A stretch of DNA of 64,000 nucleotides from Rhizophagus clarus (GCA_015698045.1 BLAL01000160.1:2170001-2234000), one strand, 5' to 3'. Positions 36,500 to 47,934 are shown, counted from the stretch's first letter. A program made the numbers and translations. Notes: generated from the letters alone by a model not told the origin.

Positions 36500-38110
36500 T
36501 TGCGATAAAAAAACACTTCTTCAGCTCGTTTATTAGTTTTAATAAAAAAAAAACGATTTCTCTTTAATCGTTTTAATAAAAAAAACGGAAAAAAACGATT
36601 ACTTATTAATCGTTTTAATAAAAAAAACGGGAATAAACGATTACTTATTAATCGTTTAATAAAAAAACGATTTTAACTTTTTTTTTAATTCGTTAATTCG
36701 TTTAATAAAAAAAACGTTTTGTAACGTTTTTTTTTTAGTCATTTAAAAAAATGCCTTTTAACGTTTTTTTTTAATTCGTTTAAAAAACTTTTTTTTAACT
36801 GTTTGAAAAAAAAAAACGATTTTTAACGTTTTTTTTAAAATCGTTTAACGTTTTTTATAAAAAAAAACGATTTTTAACGTCTTTTTTAAATCGTTTAAAT
36901 AAAAAAGACGATTTTGACGTTTTGTTTTTAAAAATTGTTTTAATAAAAAACGATTTTAGCGGGTTTTCCCCTAAATCGTTTAATAAAAACGTTTTTTTCC
37001 CTAAATTTTTTAATAAAAAAAAAACGATTTAACGTTTTTTCTAAATCGTTTAATTAAAAAACGATTTTAATTTCTTTTAAATCGTTAATAAAAAAAATGA
37101 TTCCGGCGTTTTTTTAAGCGTTTTTTTTTTAAGTTAAACGTTTAAAAAAGCGGTTTTTTTTAAGTTAAACGCTTAAAAAAAGCGTTTTTTTTTTAAGTCT
37201 AAAACGCTTAAAAAAAGCGTTTTTTTTCAAGTCTAAAACGTTTTTTTTGTCATTTAAAAAAAAACGATTTTTAACGTTTTTTTTTAAAATCGTTTAATAA
37301 AAAAAACGATTTTTAACGTTTTTTTTTTAAATCGTTTGATAAAAAAAACGATTTTTAACGTTTTTTTTTTAAATCGTTTGATAAAAAAAACGATTTTTAA
37401 CGTCTTTTTTAAATCATTTAATAAAAAAAAAAAACGATTTTAACGTTTTTTTAAATCTTTAATAAAAAAACGATTATCGGTTGCCATTTTTTTTTATAAA
37501 AAAGAGCGCCTTTTTTAGATCGTTTAATAAAAAAAACGATTATTAACGTTTTCTTAAAATCGTTTAACGTTTTTTTATAAAAAAAAAACGATTTTTAACG
37601 TCTTTTTTAAATCGTTTAAATAAAAAAGACGATTTTGACGGTTTGTTTTTAAAAATTGGTTTAATAAAAAACGATTTTAGCAGGTTTTCCCCTAAATCGT
37701 TTAATAAAAACGTTTTTTTCCCTTAATTTTTTAATAAAAAAAAACGATTTAACGTTTTTTCTATATCGTTTAATTAAAAAACGATTTTAATTTCTTTTTT
37801 AAATCGTTAATAAAAAAAATGATTCCGGCGTTTTTTTAAGCGTTTTTTTTTTAAGTTAAAAAAAGCGTTTTTTTTAAGTTTAAAACGCTTAAAAAAGCGT
37901 TTTTTTTTTAAGTTTAAAACACTTAGATCGTTTTTTTTTTTATTAAAACGATTTAAGCGTTTAATTTTAAAAAAAAACGCTTTTTTAAGATAAAAAAAAA
38001 AGTTTCAAAATCGTTTTAGCAAAAAAAAAAAAAGGATCAAAAATCGTTTTAATAAAAATCGTTTAATAAAAAAACGATTTAACGTTTTTTTTTAAAAATC
38101 ATTTAATAAA
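36500..38110. repeat. AAAACGATTTTTAACGTTTT simple-repeat core
   Basis: About 1.6 kb composed of variants of TTTAATAAAAAAAACGATTT and TTAACGTTTTTTTTAAATCG, self-complementary at several scales. A segment of about 280 bp (roughly 36842-37125, with GATTTTGACG, TTTCCCCTAAATCG and ATGATTCCGGCG) recurs at about 37561-37845. No gene. Confidence 0.8.
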
Positions 38111-38596
38111 AAAAATGATTTTTAATATAATCAATCAACTGTCGAAATGCATTACGTCTGTCGAAATGCATTGCGGCTGTCGAAATTCTGCCGAAATAAT
38201 TACGGTTACGTCAATTAGGATTCGGCACAGCTGCATCTAATTCGCGGAAAAGTATAACCTCCACTCAAAAGTCCGGTTCGTAATTTCGTCCGGCGTTCCT
38301 ACAGAAAAAAGAAAGAAACGTTAGAAACGTTTCTTTATTTGCCAACTTGCTTCATGTGTAAGTCCAGTCCGGCATCCTAAAAATAAAAGATTTGGATCTA
38401 ATCTGTGAACCGCAGATGCCGAAACTATATGTATATCATATGATATACTACGCCGAAATGCCGAAACAGTTTCGGCAGTTTCGGCAGTTTCGGCATTTCG
38501 GCATTTTTAGGTGCTTGCCGAAACCTAGTTTCGGCAGTTTCGGCAGTTTCGGCATGCCGAAACTCCCTAGTTTCGGCAAGCAACCTTAATCATGTG

Positions 38597-39721
38597 TGGA
38601 TCACATTATATCGAATCTATTCACGAAGTCCAAACCCAACCCAAAACAGTAACCGGAATATATTGAAATTATTAAATTCAGAAAATTAAAAAAATTCAAA
38701 TATCAGTAATTTAATTCTTCTAAAAAATATTTTCAAGCATTGTTTTAATTTTCTAAAAAGAAATAACGCTTTTTTATTCATGTTTTTAAATTTTAGAACG
38801 AAAAGAATTTTGATTATTTTCTAATAGTATTTTAGTGAATTGCCATCGTAAACAGGCAAATAATAAATGGTAAGTTTTGCATCACTAGTGGGAAATTTTT
38901 ATATCATTTTTTTTTATTAAAAAATGTTAGATAAAAATGATCAACTAATATTTTCTTTTTCTTTTCTATAGGTTTTTAGATCCTGGGTTTGAAATGCTGA
39001 AATAATGTTTTGTTTTTTATTTGAACATTTTTTAACATTTAACATAGACTGAGTTATTAGATTAGTATAGATTTTTTAATGTAAACTTGGGTTTATGTTT
39101 TAGTATAGATGAAATAATGTATTTATTAATCATTATTTTTTTTAGCTAAGGTCAATCTATAATCTTTATTAAAACAAAAAAACCTACTTTAATAAACTAC
39201 CAATATACAAAGTATACAAGTCAAAAGAATATATCCTTGCAATACAGTCCACCCATACCTGTATTTATTAATCATTTTTCTTTTTAGCTAAGGCTAATTA
39301 TTTATTACCGCTAGCTAGATCGATTTGAATATGAAAAAGGAAAAGTCTAAACTAAAACTAATGCTAATCAGCATCCTAAAAAAGAAATCACTAGAGACAA
39401 ATTTTGTAAAAAACTGTAAAGAAGATTCAATTATAACTAATTTATGAATCAAAAAACAAAAGAAATAAAAACGGTTAAAAAATTGACTCTATACTGGAGA
39501 CTTGCGTTTACTCATTGTAAAAATGCAATGTTGTTCTTCATTCTATTTAATCACAAAGGAAATAAATTTAACACACGTTAGTTCTTAGAAAATATGAATA
39601 TTAAAAAAATAAAGGAATATACAAGACACAAAATGTACTGTATATGAAAGTAGGAGGTTATACAGCAGTAAATACCAATATAATGGATATATACTTGTTA
39701 TTTCATGGATATCTAAGGATA
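38597..39721. other. AT-rich spacer, no gene seen
   Basis: Apart from the short insertion at 39153-39259 I see no supported feature here. Confidence 0.35.
39153..39259 (-). mobile_element. possible short retro-insertion with long target duplication
   Basis: TGTATTTATTAATCATT followed by TTTTTAGCTAAGG occurs at about 39118-39152 and again at about 39260-39293 with small differences, bracketing about 107 bp. Read on the minus strand the insert ends with TTTTAATAAAGATTATAG, a polyadenylation-type signal near the 3' end. Long direct flanks plus such a tail fit a 5'-truncated LINE or SINE, but no diagnostic sequence remains. Confidence 0.3.
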
Positions 39722-39789
39722 ACTAAGTTATTCACTGATGTAGGGGGCCCCCCGAAGGGAGGGGAACATCAGTGAATACTAAGTTATTC
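39722..39789. repeat. GC-rich hairpin bracketed by 12-bp direct repeats
   Basis: ACTAAGTTATTC at 39722-39733 is repeated exactly at 39778-39789. Between them the arms ATTCACTGATGT (39730-39741) and ACATCAGTGAAT (39766-39777) are perfectly inverted around a loop with GGGGGCCCCCC and GAAGGGAGGGG. Such GC content is unmatched anywhere nearby. It looks like a tiny mobile hairpin that duplicated its target, or a GC cluster of organellar type. Confidence 0.75.
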
Positions 39790-39832
39790 TTAGCTTTCTA
39801 TAAAATAACAGGTTTATCTTATTGTGTATGAC

Positions 39833-41592
39833 GTATATACCGATGGATTTTTTTAAGCTTTTTTTTACTTTTTTAAGCTTTTTTTTTACTTTTTTTATTT
39901 TTTTTTTTTTTGCTTTTTTTCCTTTTTACATTCTTTTTTTTTTTCCTTTACATATACTTTTTTTTTTTCGCATATTCTTTTTTTTAAGAAAATAATAATA
40001 ATATTACTATTATGTCTATTCCTACTCATGAAGAAATATATAGACTTCAACAACTTTCGAGAGTTAAAAATACAGACAAATGTACTTCAAAATGGCTTCG
40101 TGTAGTTGATAGATTTAATAAAGAAGCTAATATGACAAAAAAAATTAATCAATATGACACATGTAATGAACTTGAGGATTTCCTATGTAAATTTATTACA
40201 TGGCTTAAAAAATTAAATGGTGAAGAATATAAAGCCGAGTCTATATATAATTGTTATGTATCATTAGCAAGATATTTAAAGGAAGAGTCAGTGATTAAGC
40301 CATGTAAAATCTGGAATCAGTATTCTTTTCCTTTGGCAATTAAAACCTTAGATGGTAAAATGAAACAACTTCAACTTCAAGGATTGGGAGAAACTGCACA
40401 AGCAGATTCATTAACTCGGCAAGAAATCCAACAAATACTAGACCATTCTACAATGAATGGTGAAGATAATGAATCATTGATTAGAAGAGTATTCTTTTGG
40501 ATTTCTTTATTATGTGGTTTGCGGGGTGGTGATGCTTATAAAATTGAAGATCGACAATTAACACGAAGAAAAGATGGTGGATTAAATTTGGAAATGTTTA
40601 TTGAAAAAAATAACCAGAGGGGCGTGAGAAATAGAAACAAATATGGAAAATCTACAGCACGTAAAATTCCCATTCCACCAGATTTTGAAGGAAATAATTA
40701 CTGACCCATATATGACATTTTGAAATATAAATCAATGAGACCTTCAGAAGCATGTCCATCATTTTTTTTAGAGACTACAAGATCAAAAGCGGGTAAATAA
40801 GTGTATTTACATTTTTATTGATAAATAACAATATTGAGAAAGTATTATTTTTTAGATATTAATAAAGGAATATGGTACAAAAAAAACAGAATGGGACAAA
40901 ATAAATTAGGGCAAATGTTGCATCAAATTGCCACCTTAACAGGTATTGATTTATCTGATGGTCAGAAAATTGTTAATCACAGTTGTCGTAGAACAGCAAT
41001 ACAAATGCTTAAAGATGGAGATGTTCCAGAAGATGATATTATGGAATTTTCTGGTCATAGATCACGAGAAGGAGTAAGAACTTACAAAAGTCCAGATGAA
41101 GCAAGAAAAATTAAGAATGTTGTTAGTTTAATACCTTTAGATCTTGATGATATTGAAATAGAAGAATTTGAATACTTTCCAGGAAATTGGGAAAATTTGA
41201 ACATTAATGACAGTGATTCAGATGCTTCAGATAATGATGGTTTAGATGAAGATGTATACAATTCAAGTTTGAGTGAAGTAGATTCTGAAGAAAATTCAGA
41301 CTATTACAATACGGATAATGTTGATGATAATGATAAACTTATTAAAAAACGGAAATCATTAAAAGAAATTGATAATTCTAATATTACACAAAAAAAGAAA
41401 AAATCTGAAGCACAATTGGAGTTTTCAAAAATAATTATTCCTAATACAGTTAAAGATGTACATTTTCATATTCATTATTAAATTAAAAAATCTTATTAAT
41501 AATCGCAAATAAAATCGTAAAAGTTATAATCAAGTAAATAAAATATAGTTAAACCAGTGGAGTAAGTAATAAAAAAATCCATCGGTATATAC
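39833..41592 (+). mobile_element. tyrosine recombinase element with perfect 22-bp inverted ends
   Basis: Left end 39833-39854 (GTATATACCGATGGATTT followed by T) and right end 41571-41592 are perfect inverted copies over 22 bp. A further ATACCGATGGG lies just outside the right end. The only gene inside is a tyrosine recombinase with an AT-rich, T-run-rich leader (39850-40000). Cryptons, the usual home of such genes in fungi, are not known for long inverted ends, so either this is a variant or the ends serve as recombination sites. Confidence 0.7.
40012..41481 (+). pseudogene. Crypton-like tyrosine recombinase, one in-frame stop
   Basis: Two exons (40012-40792 and 40856-41481) join in phase 1 over a 63-nt GT-AG intron to give about 468 residues. 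The N-terminal half is a SAM-like/core-binding helical domain. The catalytic half shows the family's active-site set: LLCGLRGGDAYK (first Arg), NHSCRRTAIQML (His-x-x-Arg), FSGHRSREGVRTY (second His and the Tyr nucleophile). The last 100 residues are acidic and end in a Lys-rich patch (QKKKKSEAQLEF), perhaps a nuclear signal. One TGA interrupts the first exon at 40702-40704, between NNY and PIYDILKYK. Everything else is open, so the copy is recent or the stop is an error. It would cut and rejoin DNA through a 3'-phosphotyrosine. Confidence 0.8.
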
Positions 41593-41812
41593 ATAATACC
41601 GATGGGATAAGAATAATTATGCGGTGACCTATTGAAAAAGATATAATTTATTATTTGTCAGGGTGATTTGTTTTAATATAATTAAGTATTTGGAAGCAAC
41701 ATTCAGAATAGAAAAAGATATGATTGTGATGTGAAATACAGACAAAACTACAGATTGGATACCGGCTAATTGATTGTGCTTACGCCTGCCCTCAAAACCA
41801 TCAGACTAATAA

Positions 41813-42080
41813 AACGACAGGAAAAGTCAAGAGAGTACCGGTAACACATTCCAAGATTTGGCAAAAGAATTTCGCGAGGAAATAGAACAATTTAGAAAGG
41901 ACGAATCTAATAGAACTAACGAAGTCATAATAATAAAGCCGTTAGACAAAGAAGTCAAGATTTTAAACAAAGAACTTAAATAACTCAACGAGAAGTGTAG
42001 TAAAAGATTAGACGAGGTCAAAGAAGAAGATAATGACCAAATGGAAATAATAAACGTAAGAAAAATTTTGAGTTGATACG
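41813..42080 (+). pseudogene. coiled-coil protein fragment, unrecognised
   Basis: A plus-strand frame from 41813 reads FQDLAKEFREEIEQFRKDES, then KEVKILNKELK, a stop at about 41980, and in the same frame LNEKCSKRLDEVKEED and MEIINVRKIL. The heptad pattern and strong charge indicate a coiled coil. It lies about 220 bp behind the right inverted end of the tyrosine recombinase element. No start codon, partner exon or known family is seen, so it is probably a remnant. Confidence 0.5.
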
Positions 42081-43686
42081 ACGTATTGAGCAAAATTTGA
42101 TACTAAAAGTATAGCCAAATAATTAAAAGGTATATGAAGTATTTTGAGATTAAAGTAGCTTAGAATGGGAACTAAATAGAATTTATAAAATAGTTAAAAC
42201 CTATAAAAACATAGTATAAATGATAAAAGTTAAAAAACATGGGATGGATAAAACAGGTAAATGTATTAGGAATAGTAAATTGGTATATAGTGAATTTGTT
42301 TTTATTAATATATACAATGTTGTAAATATTTTATCATTTATATATAAAATACAATAAAATATGCATTTACCAATAAAAAAAAAAAAAGAGATAACATAAT
42401 GGTTGGGTAATAAAAAGAAATTCAAAAATATGAAAAAAGATAGTGGAAAACATTTAATGTTTAAAAAAAAAAGATTACTCAAAATATGTAAAATTTATTG
42501 ACTTTAAAAGTACAAAAAGTAAAAAACTGCTGAGAGTTTGGACATACTGAAAGAGTTTTTGAATACTTTATTTTTTTTCGTTAACATAATACAAGCTTAC
42601 AAGTCACAACTTACGAATATTTTCACCACTCTTCGTCTTTTGAGTTTATATGAGGTAGTCTTAGGACTAATAAAAACATTTTTATCCTTACAAACTTTTA
42701 ATTTTATATACCCTTAAAGTCTCTCCTTAATTATTCCCAAAACCTATTTCCTTCCTGAAGCTAAAAGATATCCCATTGGCATTCAAGTCAAAAAATTTCA
42801 TGTGACTAAACCTGATACTAGAGGTCACAACACGATCTACAACTCATATGTGAATTAGACGATCCCTCTTCAATTACCAAACTGAACTACTGAAAACATT
42901 TCAGTATGTATGGACCTCAAATAAAAATTCACACAAATGATTACAAATTCAACACCAATCAAGCGGAATTTTACTCAACATCTCCTTTTCCAAATGAAAA
43001 GTATTGTTTATCTTTACTTTTGACCTACTTTTGTCCTACTTTTCCGATACTCAAAAGTTATCCCTTATCGTAAAAACTTTTAAAACGAACCGATAATATC
43101 AAAAATGTTCTCATTCATCAGATTTAAACAATAGAATTGCCCGTACATTTTTAAAATTTTCATACAAAAAAATACCACTTTTGTTTTGGTATTTATGCTC
43201 CATACAACCGATTGAAATTCATCATACAGAACCCCATAATTACATCTCTCTGAACTATTCGCGTCTCGACACAATGATTATATAGTTAATTATTACAATT
43301 ACAACGCAGCCGTAATTACGAGTACATGATACATAATATTATGTACTCATGTACTCACATGTACTCACATGTACTGCTATATATAATAACTTTTATATAT
43401 AAAGAAAAATTGCATTTCTTTTGAAAATTGTTCTTATTGAAGAATTAAGTAATCAACAAAAGTATAAAAGAAAAAAGAAAGAATAATAAAACGATTAAAT
43501 ATAATTTGCATTATTTGGATTATTCTTCTAGATTCATGTAATCTTAAAAAATACGCGTTGCGGTGAATTGGAAAAAAGTAAAAGTGGATAACTATGATCT
43601 TTTTTACTTTTTTTTCTATCTTTTAGTGATTGGTAGAAGAAATATATTGCAGCTTTGGTTGTGTAAAATAGTAAAAAAGTGGTGTT
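42081..43686. other. spacer upstream of the ion-channel gene
   Basis: No gene is supported. A small palindromic cluster of TGTACTCATGTACTCACATG lies at about 43320-43378. The last few hundred bases must contain the promoter of the channel gene. Confidence 0.35.
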
Positions 43687-46600
43687 ATGAATTATAATAA
43701 ATGTTGTTTAATTAATAAACTACCTATACATCGCAAAAATAAAATTTTTTTAATAATTAACGTCACGAAAGTTGATTTGGAGAGTTCAATATATCGAACA
43801 AAGTTACTTCTAATTATTGATGGTTGTAAAACATTAATACTTCAATTTGATTTATTGGAAATGAATTTGGAAAGACAATATATTGCAAGTGCATATTCGT
43901 CTCAGAGTCCGTTAGTAATGAATAAAAATCAAACCTTATTAGCATATTATTCTTGCATATTTTCAATGGAAAATGGAATGTTGGTTTTAAACGAAGATTG
44001 TAAGTAACACAATTCATACAATATATTTTTTTATATGAATAAATTCATATATTCTAATTATAATTTATTTGTAGATGGTTGTGATAATTGTCCGGTCAAA
44101 TTCATAACTTTAAAAAATAATTGTAGGCCGAGTGGGTTTAAACTTGTAGATCCTTATCAAATTTATGATGAAATTGATATTGATATTTCCAATGATTATA
44201 ATGATACGAATGTGATAACTAAATTAAACAGAAAAATTTTCATTGATGATAATGGTAATGTTCGCGTCACAAAAGGATTAGATGAAAATAAATTGCAAAA
44301 ATTATCAAAAACGATCATGGATGAAAATAGTGATAGTATTTATACCTTTTCTACTTTCAAAATATGTTTAAAAAAATCATTGATCAAGAGGACATTAAAA
44401 AGGCTGCACCATCTAATGAAAAAAAGATTATATTAAAAGATAAGGTTGAAGTTGAAGATTCTGATCTTCATGAATTTGTTCTTCGACCTAATGATACTTA
44501 TGATGAGATTTCTCTTGAACGAAATGACATCTGTAAAAAAACTTCGAGCTTTTCTCATATACTCTCATATAAACTATTAAATAACCAGTATTTGATACTA
44601 ATAAGTATGGAAGCAATCGAGATTTATACATTAAATAAAAATTTTATAAATCGATACTTTTGGAATAATGATGAATGGAAAAATATTTATGAAAAATTCA
44701 AAAAACGGGACGAAATTTATGATATTGAATTTACTAATGAACATTACAAGCAACTTATTGAAGGAATTTTAAAAGATGAATTTGATGATTCAAACCATTC
44801 TATACCATTTCCAAACTTTATGGGACAAACTATTGATCGTAGAAAGGAAATAGCTGAAGATGTTATAAATGATAATTTAGCATCATCAAAGTTTAGAATT
44901 GAAATAATTGATATGTTAAAAATGGCAATGAAAGAAAATTGTGATGAAGTTGTTCGACCATTAATTAATAATATTATCGAATCAATTCAAGATCATTCCG
45001 TAGATAGCATGACTTTCATTAGTTTAAACTTAGCAAAATTATGTGATGATTATCCTGATTACGTAGTCAAATATATCTCATACACTTCTTACTTGGATTC
45101 ATTCATATACAAATATTAATATCATCAAAATATAAATGGTTAATTCGGCATTTAAGGATGAAAGAAAAAATCCAAATAGTCAGATTCATTGTTCCTTTTC
45201 CTCAAATTTGTGTATACCAAGATGAGATTGAAAATAATAATCATGAGGATCATGACTCCAAAATTGATGACCATGACCATGACTCTAAAAATAATGATCA
45301 TGAAAACCGAGAGACCGAAAATAATCAAAATCTCAAATCAAAAATAATCACAATACTAAAAAAGATGATTACAAGACTAAAAATAATCATGATGATACCA
45401 AAAAGTAATAGTATTTGGAATGAATTTTTGTATAAGCAAAAATCTATCCTATTTTGTAATAATTATAGATAGCAATCATTATTATAATTTTATTATAATT
45501 GGTGGAATTTTGCTGCAATTATAGATTATAAGTGGAATACTTTTGGAAGAGTTTATTATCATCTGATCTGGTTATTTTATACAATATTTTATGTTTGTTA
45601 TTCATTAGCTTCTACTTTAGAACAAAATTCTATTCCTGATTTTTATTTTAATTTACTTTTTATAATTTTATTATATTTGGCTCAATATTCTTGATTTTCG
45701 TAATTCGTCATTGTTTATGGAATTATGTAATTTATTTTAATGATGTATGGAATTTATTTAGTAAGTAACGTTTATTTAAGTTTAATTATTTCACATTTAA
45801 ACATAATTAACTTGATTTAATAGATGTAAGAGCATATCTTTTACCCATTATAACATCCATTTTTTGGCTTATCGATAAAAACCTACCACTTTGGCTTACA
45901 GCAATATCTATTATATTATTGAGTATTATTGAGTTTTAAATTTTTATTATTTTTTAGAGTATTTAAATCATTTGGATTTTATTTTGCCATAATCATTGGT
46001 GTTGCGAAAAAAGTTTTTCCATTTTTAGTGCTCTTATTTTTTATAGTACTTGGATATGCTCAAGCTTTTTTTATTGTTTTAAGATCAAATAATACTAATG
46101 ATGATAATGATCCACGGAATCTTACAACCAAATATGATTTTATTAATCAAGATGGAACTATAAATAATACTACATCAATAATTCAAGATCCTGATTCAAA
46201 TACTAATTTATTTAATTGGTTCCCCACTTCTCTTTTAGTAGTATATAATCTTATCACTGGTAAAATTCTTCATTTATAAACTTTTAATATTTTAAACATT
46301 TTAAATATTTTAATAACTTATTAATATTATTATATGTGATTCTGGATCTTTATCATCATTTACTTATCGTGAACATCATACTATGACCATTTTATTGGTT
46401 ACCTTTACATTCTTCACTGTAATCTACCTTATGAATTTATTTATTGGTTTACTCAACCTGGCAATTTGATAATTATAACAAAGAAGAAGAATTTTTACTT
46501 CAAAAAGCGCAGGTAACCTTTTTTTTACATTGATTATTATATTGATTTTATTTTACTAACTAATCCTTTTACTTTTAAAAGATTATTATGGAAATTGAAT

Positions 46601-47011
46601 TATTTTATATGTTACCATTCCAGAGATTCCAGATTGGATGTAAATATTGATTATACTTTATATAATCTGTTAATATTAACCATTTTTATTAACCTATTTA
46701 TTTTAAAGTTATTATGATATACCTGTTACTGAGATTCGTAAATTAATTAATGCAATTGATAATAATCAAACTATCCTCCATTTATCAGCGAGGATTTAAG
46801 AGAGTTAGTAGTACTTACTAATGATAATGATAAGCAAGGTAATAAAGAACAAGATAATGAGAAAAATCAAATTAATAAACTAGAGAAGAAAATAGAACAA
46901 ATAAAAGAAGAACTTATAAAACAAAATGTTGAGCTTAAACAACAAATGGATTACTGCAATTTCAATGTTTATGTGTATAAAATGATGAGAAATTCATCAA
47001 TAAATATATAA
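43687..47011 (+). pseudogene. TRP-like ion transport domain protein, broken in several places
   Basis: First exon 43687-43999 (MNYNKCCLINKL), 75-nt intron, second exon from 44075 (DGCDNCPVKFITL). The N-terminal cytoplasmic half runs to about 45119. The channel part follows from about 45480: ILFCNNYR then NWWNFAAIIDYKW, a first membrane span YYHLIWLFYTIFYVCYSLA, LLFIILLYLAQYS, RAYLLPIITSIFWLI, LPLWLTAISIILLSII, FGFYFAIIIGVAKK, FPFLVLLFFIVLGYAQAFFI, the pore-like NWFPTSLLVVYNLITG, and a last span TFFTVIYLMNLFIGLLN. A C-terminal coiled coil INKLEKKIEQIKEELIKQN ends at 47011. Frame changes occur near 44358-44362 (A run), after 45119, around 45690 and in the exons after 46280. It would have been a cation channel of the plasma or internal membrane. 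This copy is probably inactive unless the sequence is faulty. Confidence 0.8.
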
Positions 47012-47395
47012 TGTCAATTTCATTAAATAATTCATTTATATGGTTCCTAATTTCACTGCAAATTATTTATACTATGTTTTTGAGACAAAAGATAAATTTA
47101 TTTTATTCCTTATTTATTTTTGTGTATTTATTTGTAAGTAGATAAATAAACAAATATGTCTAAATTATGTTATTTAATTTATATAATATTTGCATAAACG
47201 TTTCTCGATGCAATAATTCCAATATAAATAATATTTTCGCACCATTAAACTTTTGATCAATATTTCATGTTATTTCGAGTAGTTCATCTCATACCAATTC
47301 TGATGAAAATACACTTGTGCGATTTCTTTACAATTTAGCTGTATGACTACGGTTCAAAGTAATTATTCTCACATGACTAATTTAAAAGTGGCTTT

Positions 47396-47625
47396 CTTAA
47401 ATTTAACGTGGCGCAGTGTACAGTAAAAAAAAAAAAAAAAAAACGTGGCAAAATAAACATGCCTCTTTTACTCCGCCCTCAATTAATAATTTATTTATAT
47501 CAAAATATCAAATTTTCACCTTTAACCTTAAAGTGGCTTAGCTTAGTTCTTCAATTATAAACTTTTAACGTGGCGCAATGTAAAAAAACAAAGACGTGGT
47601 AAAAATAAACGTGGAAAAAAATGTA
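47396..47625. repeat. two copies of a TTAACGTGGCGCARTGTA block
   Basis: AGTGGCTTTCTTAAA with TTTAACGTGGCGCAGTGTA, then ACGTGGCAAAATAAAC (about 47387-47460) is repeated as AGTGGCTTAGC, TTTTAACGTGGCGCAATGTA and ACGTGGTAAAAATAAACGTG (about 47532-47615). The ACGTGG core occurs five times. The copies stand 40 to 270 bp before a TATA-like box and a small peptide frame, so a promoter role is possible. Confidence 0.6.
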
Positions 47626-47666
47626 CGATTGATCGATAAAGTTGTTGAGTTACTATAAAAAATTTC

Positions 47667-47677
47667 TTATATAAATA
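47667..47677 (+). promoter_or_regulatory. TATA-like box
   Basis: CTTATATAAATAC lies about 80 bp before the ATG at 47752, in good position for a TATA box of the small peptide gene, with a purine-rich GAGAGGGAGGAGGG stretch between that may be leader. Confidence 0.5.
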
Positions 47678-47751
47678 CTTTGAGAGGGAGGAGGGATCAT
47701 TTCTTTAAATAAATTAACTAAAATTCATATATAACACGCATAAAATCAATT

Positions 47752-47934
47752 ATGAATTTAAGATACTTATTGTTGATTTCCGTCTTTATTATTACTTTAG
47801 CGAGTAAATTATCTTATCTCTTTACTATTACTATAAGAAAGAATTTTTTTTTTTGAATTCCCTTAATAATAATAATTTAACTCATTATTGACGCGGACGT
47901 CGCAATAATCGGCTGGGGCGACGAGTACATATAA
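47752..47934 (+). CDS. candidate 31-residue secreted peptide gene, two exons
   Basis: The first exon (47752-47803) reads MNLRYLLLISVFIITLA, a textbook signal peptide, and meets a donor A|GTAAATTATC. A GC-rich segment from 47891 then reads NADVAIIGWGDEYI and a TAA (47932-47934) if spliced in phase 1. The intron would be 87 nt with a TTTAACTCATT branch-like site, but its last two bases are TG, not AG, so the acceptor is non-standard or mutated. If spliced, cleavage after the signal would leave a peptide of about 12-13 residues ending GWGDEYI. If not, the frame stops after TIRKNFFF. Support comes from the TATA-like box, the signal peptide and the sharp GC rise of the second exon. It could be a pheromone- or effector-like peptide, but that is a guess. 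Confidence 0.4.

Larger units (their letters stand above)
35664..38588. mobile_element. 2.9-kb hAT-type non-autonomous element
   Basis: Ends TAAAGTTGCCTGCCGAAACT (left) and AGTTTCGGCAAGCAACCTTA (right) are inverted copies with two mismatches, flanked by ATCATGTG on both sides (35656-35663 and 38589-38596), a perfect 8-bp target duplication typical of hAT transposition. Both ends contain clusters of TTTCGGCA / TGCCGAAA in both orientations. Inside come repeated intron/exon-like units (35840-36310), then a 1.6-kb simple-repeat core (36500-38110), then another copy of the unit near 38265-38390. No transposase frame is visible. The size and the perfect target duplication suggest recent movement with enzyme supplied elsewhere. 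Confidence 0.88.

Noticed and set aside
41827-42093. Minus-strand frame full of Ser and Leu
   Set aside because: It is the shadow of the charged coiled-coil frame on the plus strand, which has better codon and heptad character.
42201-42482. Minus-strand hydrophobic frame that could pass for a membrane protein
   Set aside because: Its hydrophobicity comes from plain A/T runs, and no start context or intron supports it.
43080-43274. Minus-strand 64-codon frame
   Set aside because: The composition is mildly protein-like, but no splice sites, partner exons or motif could be found.
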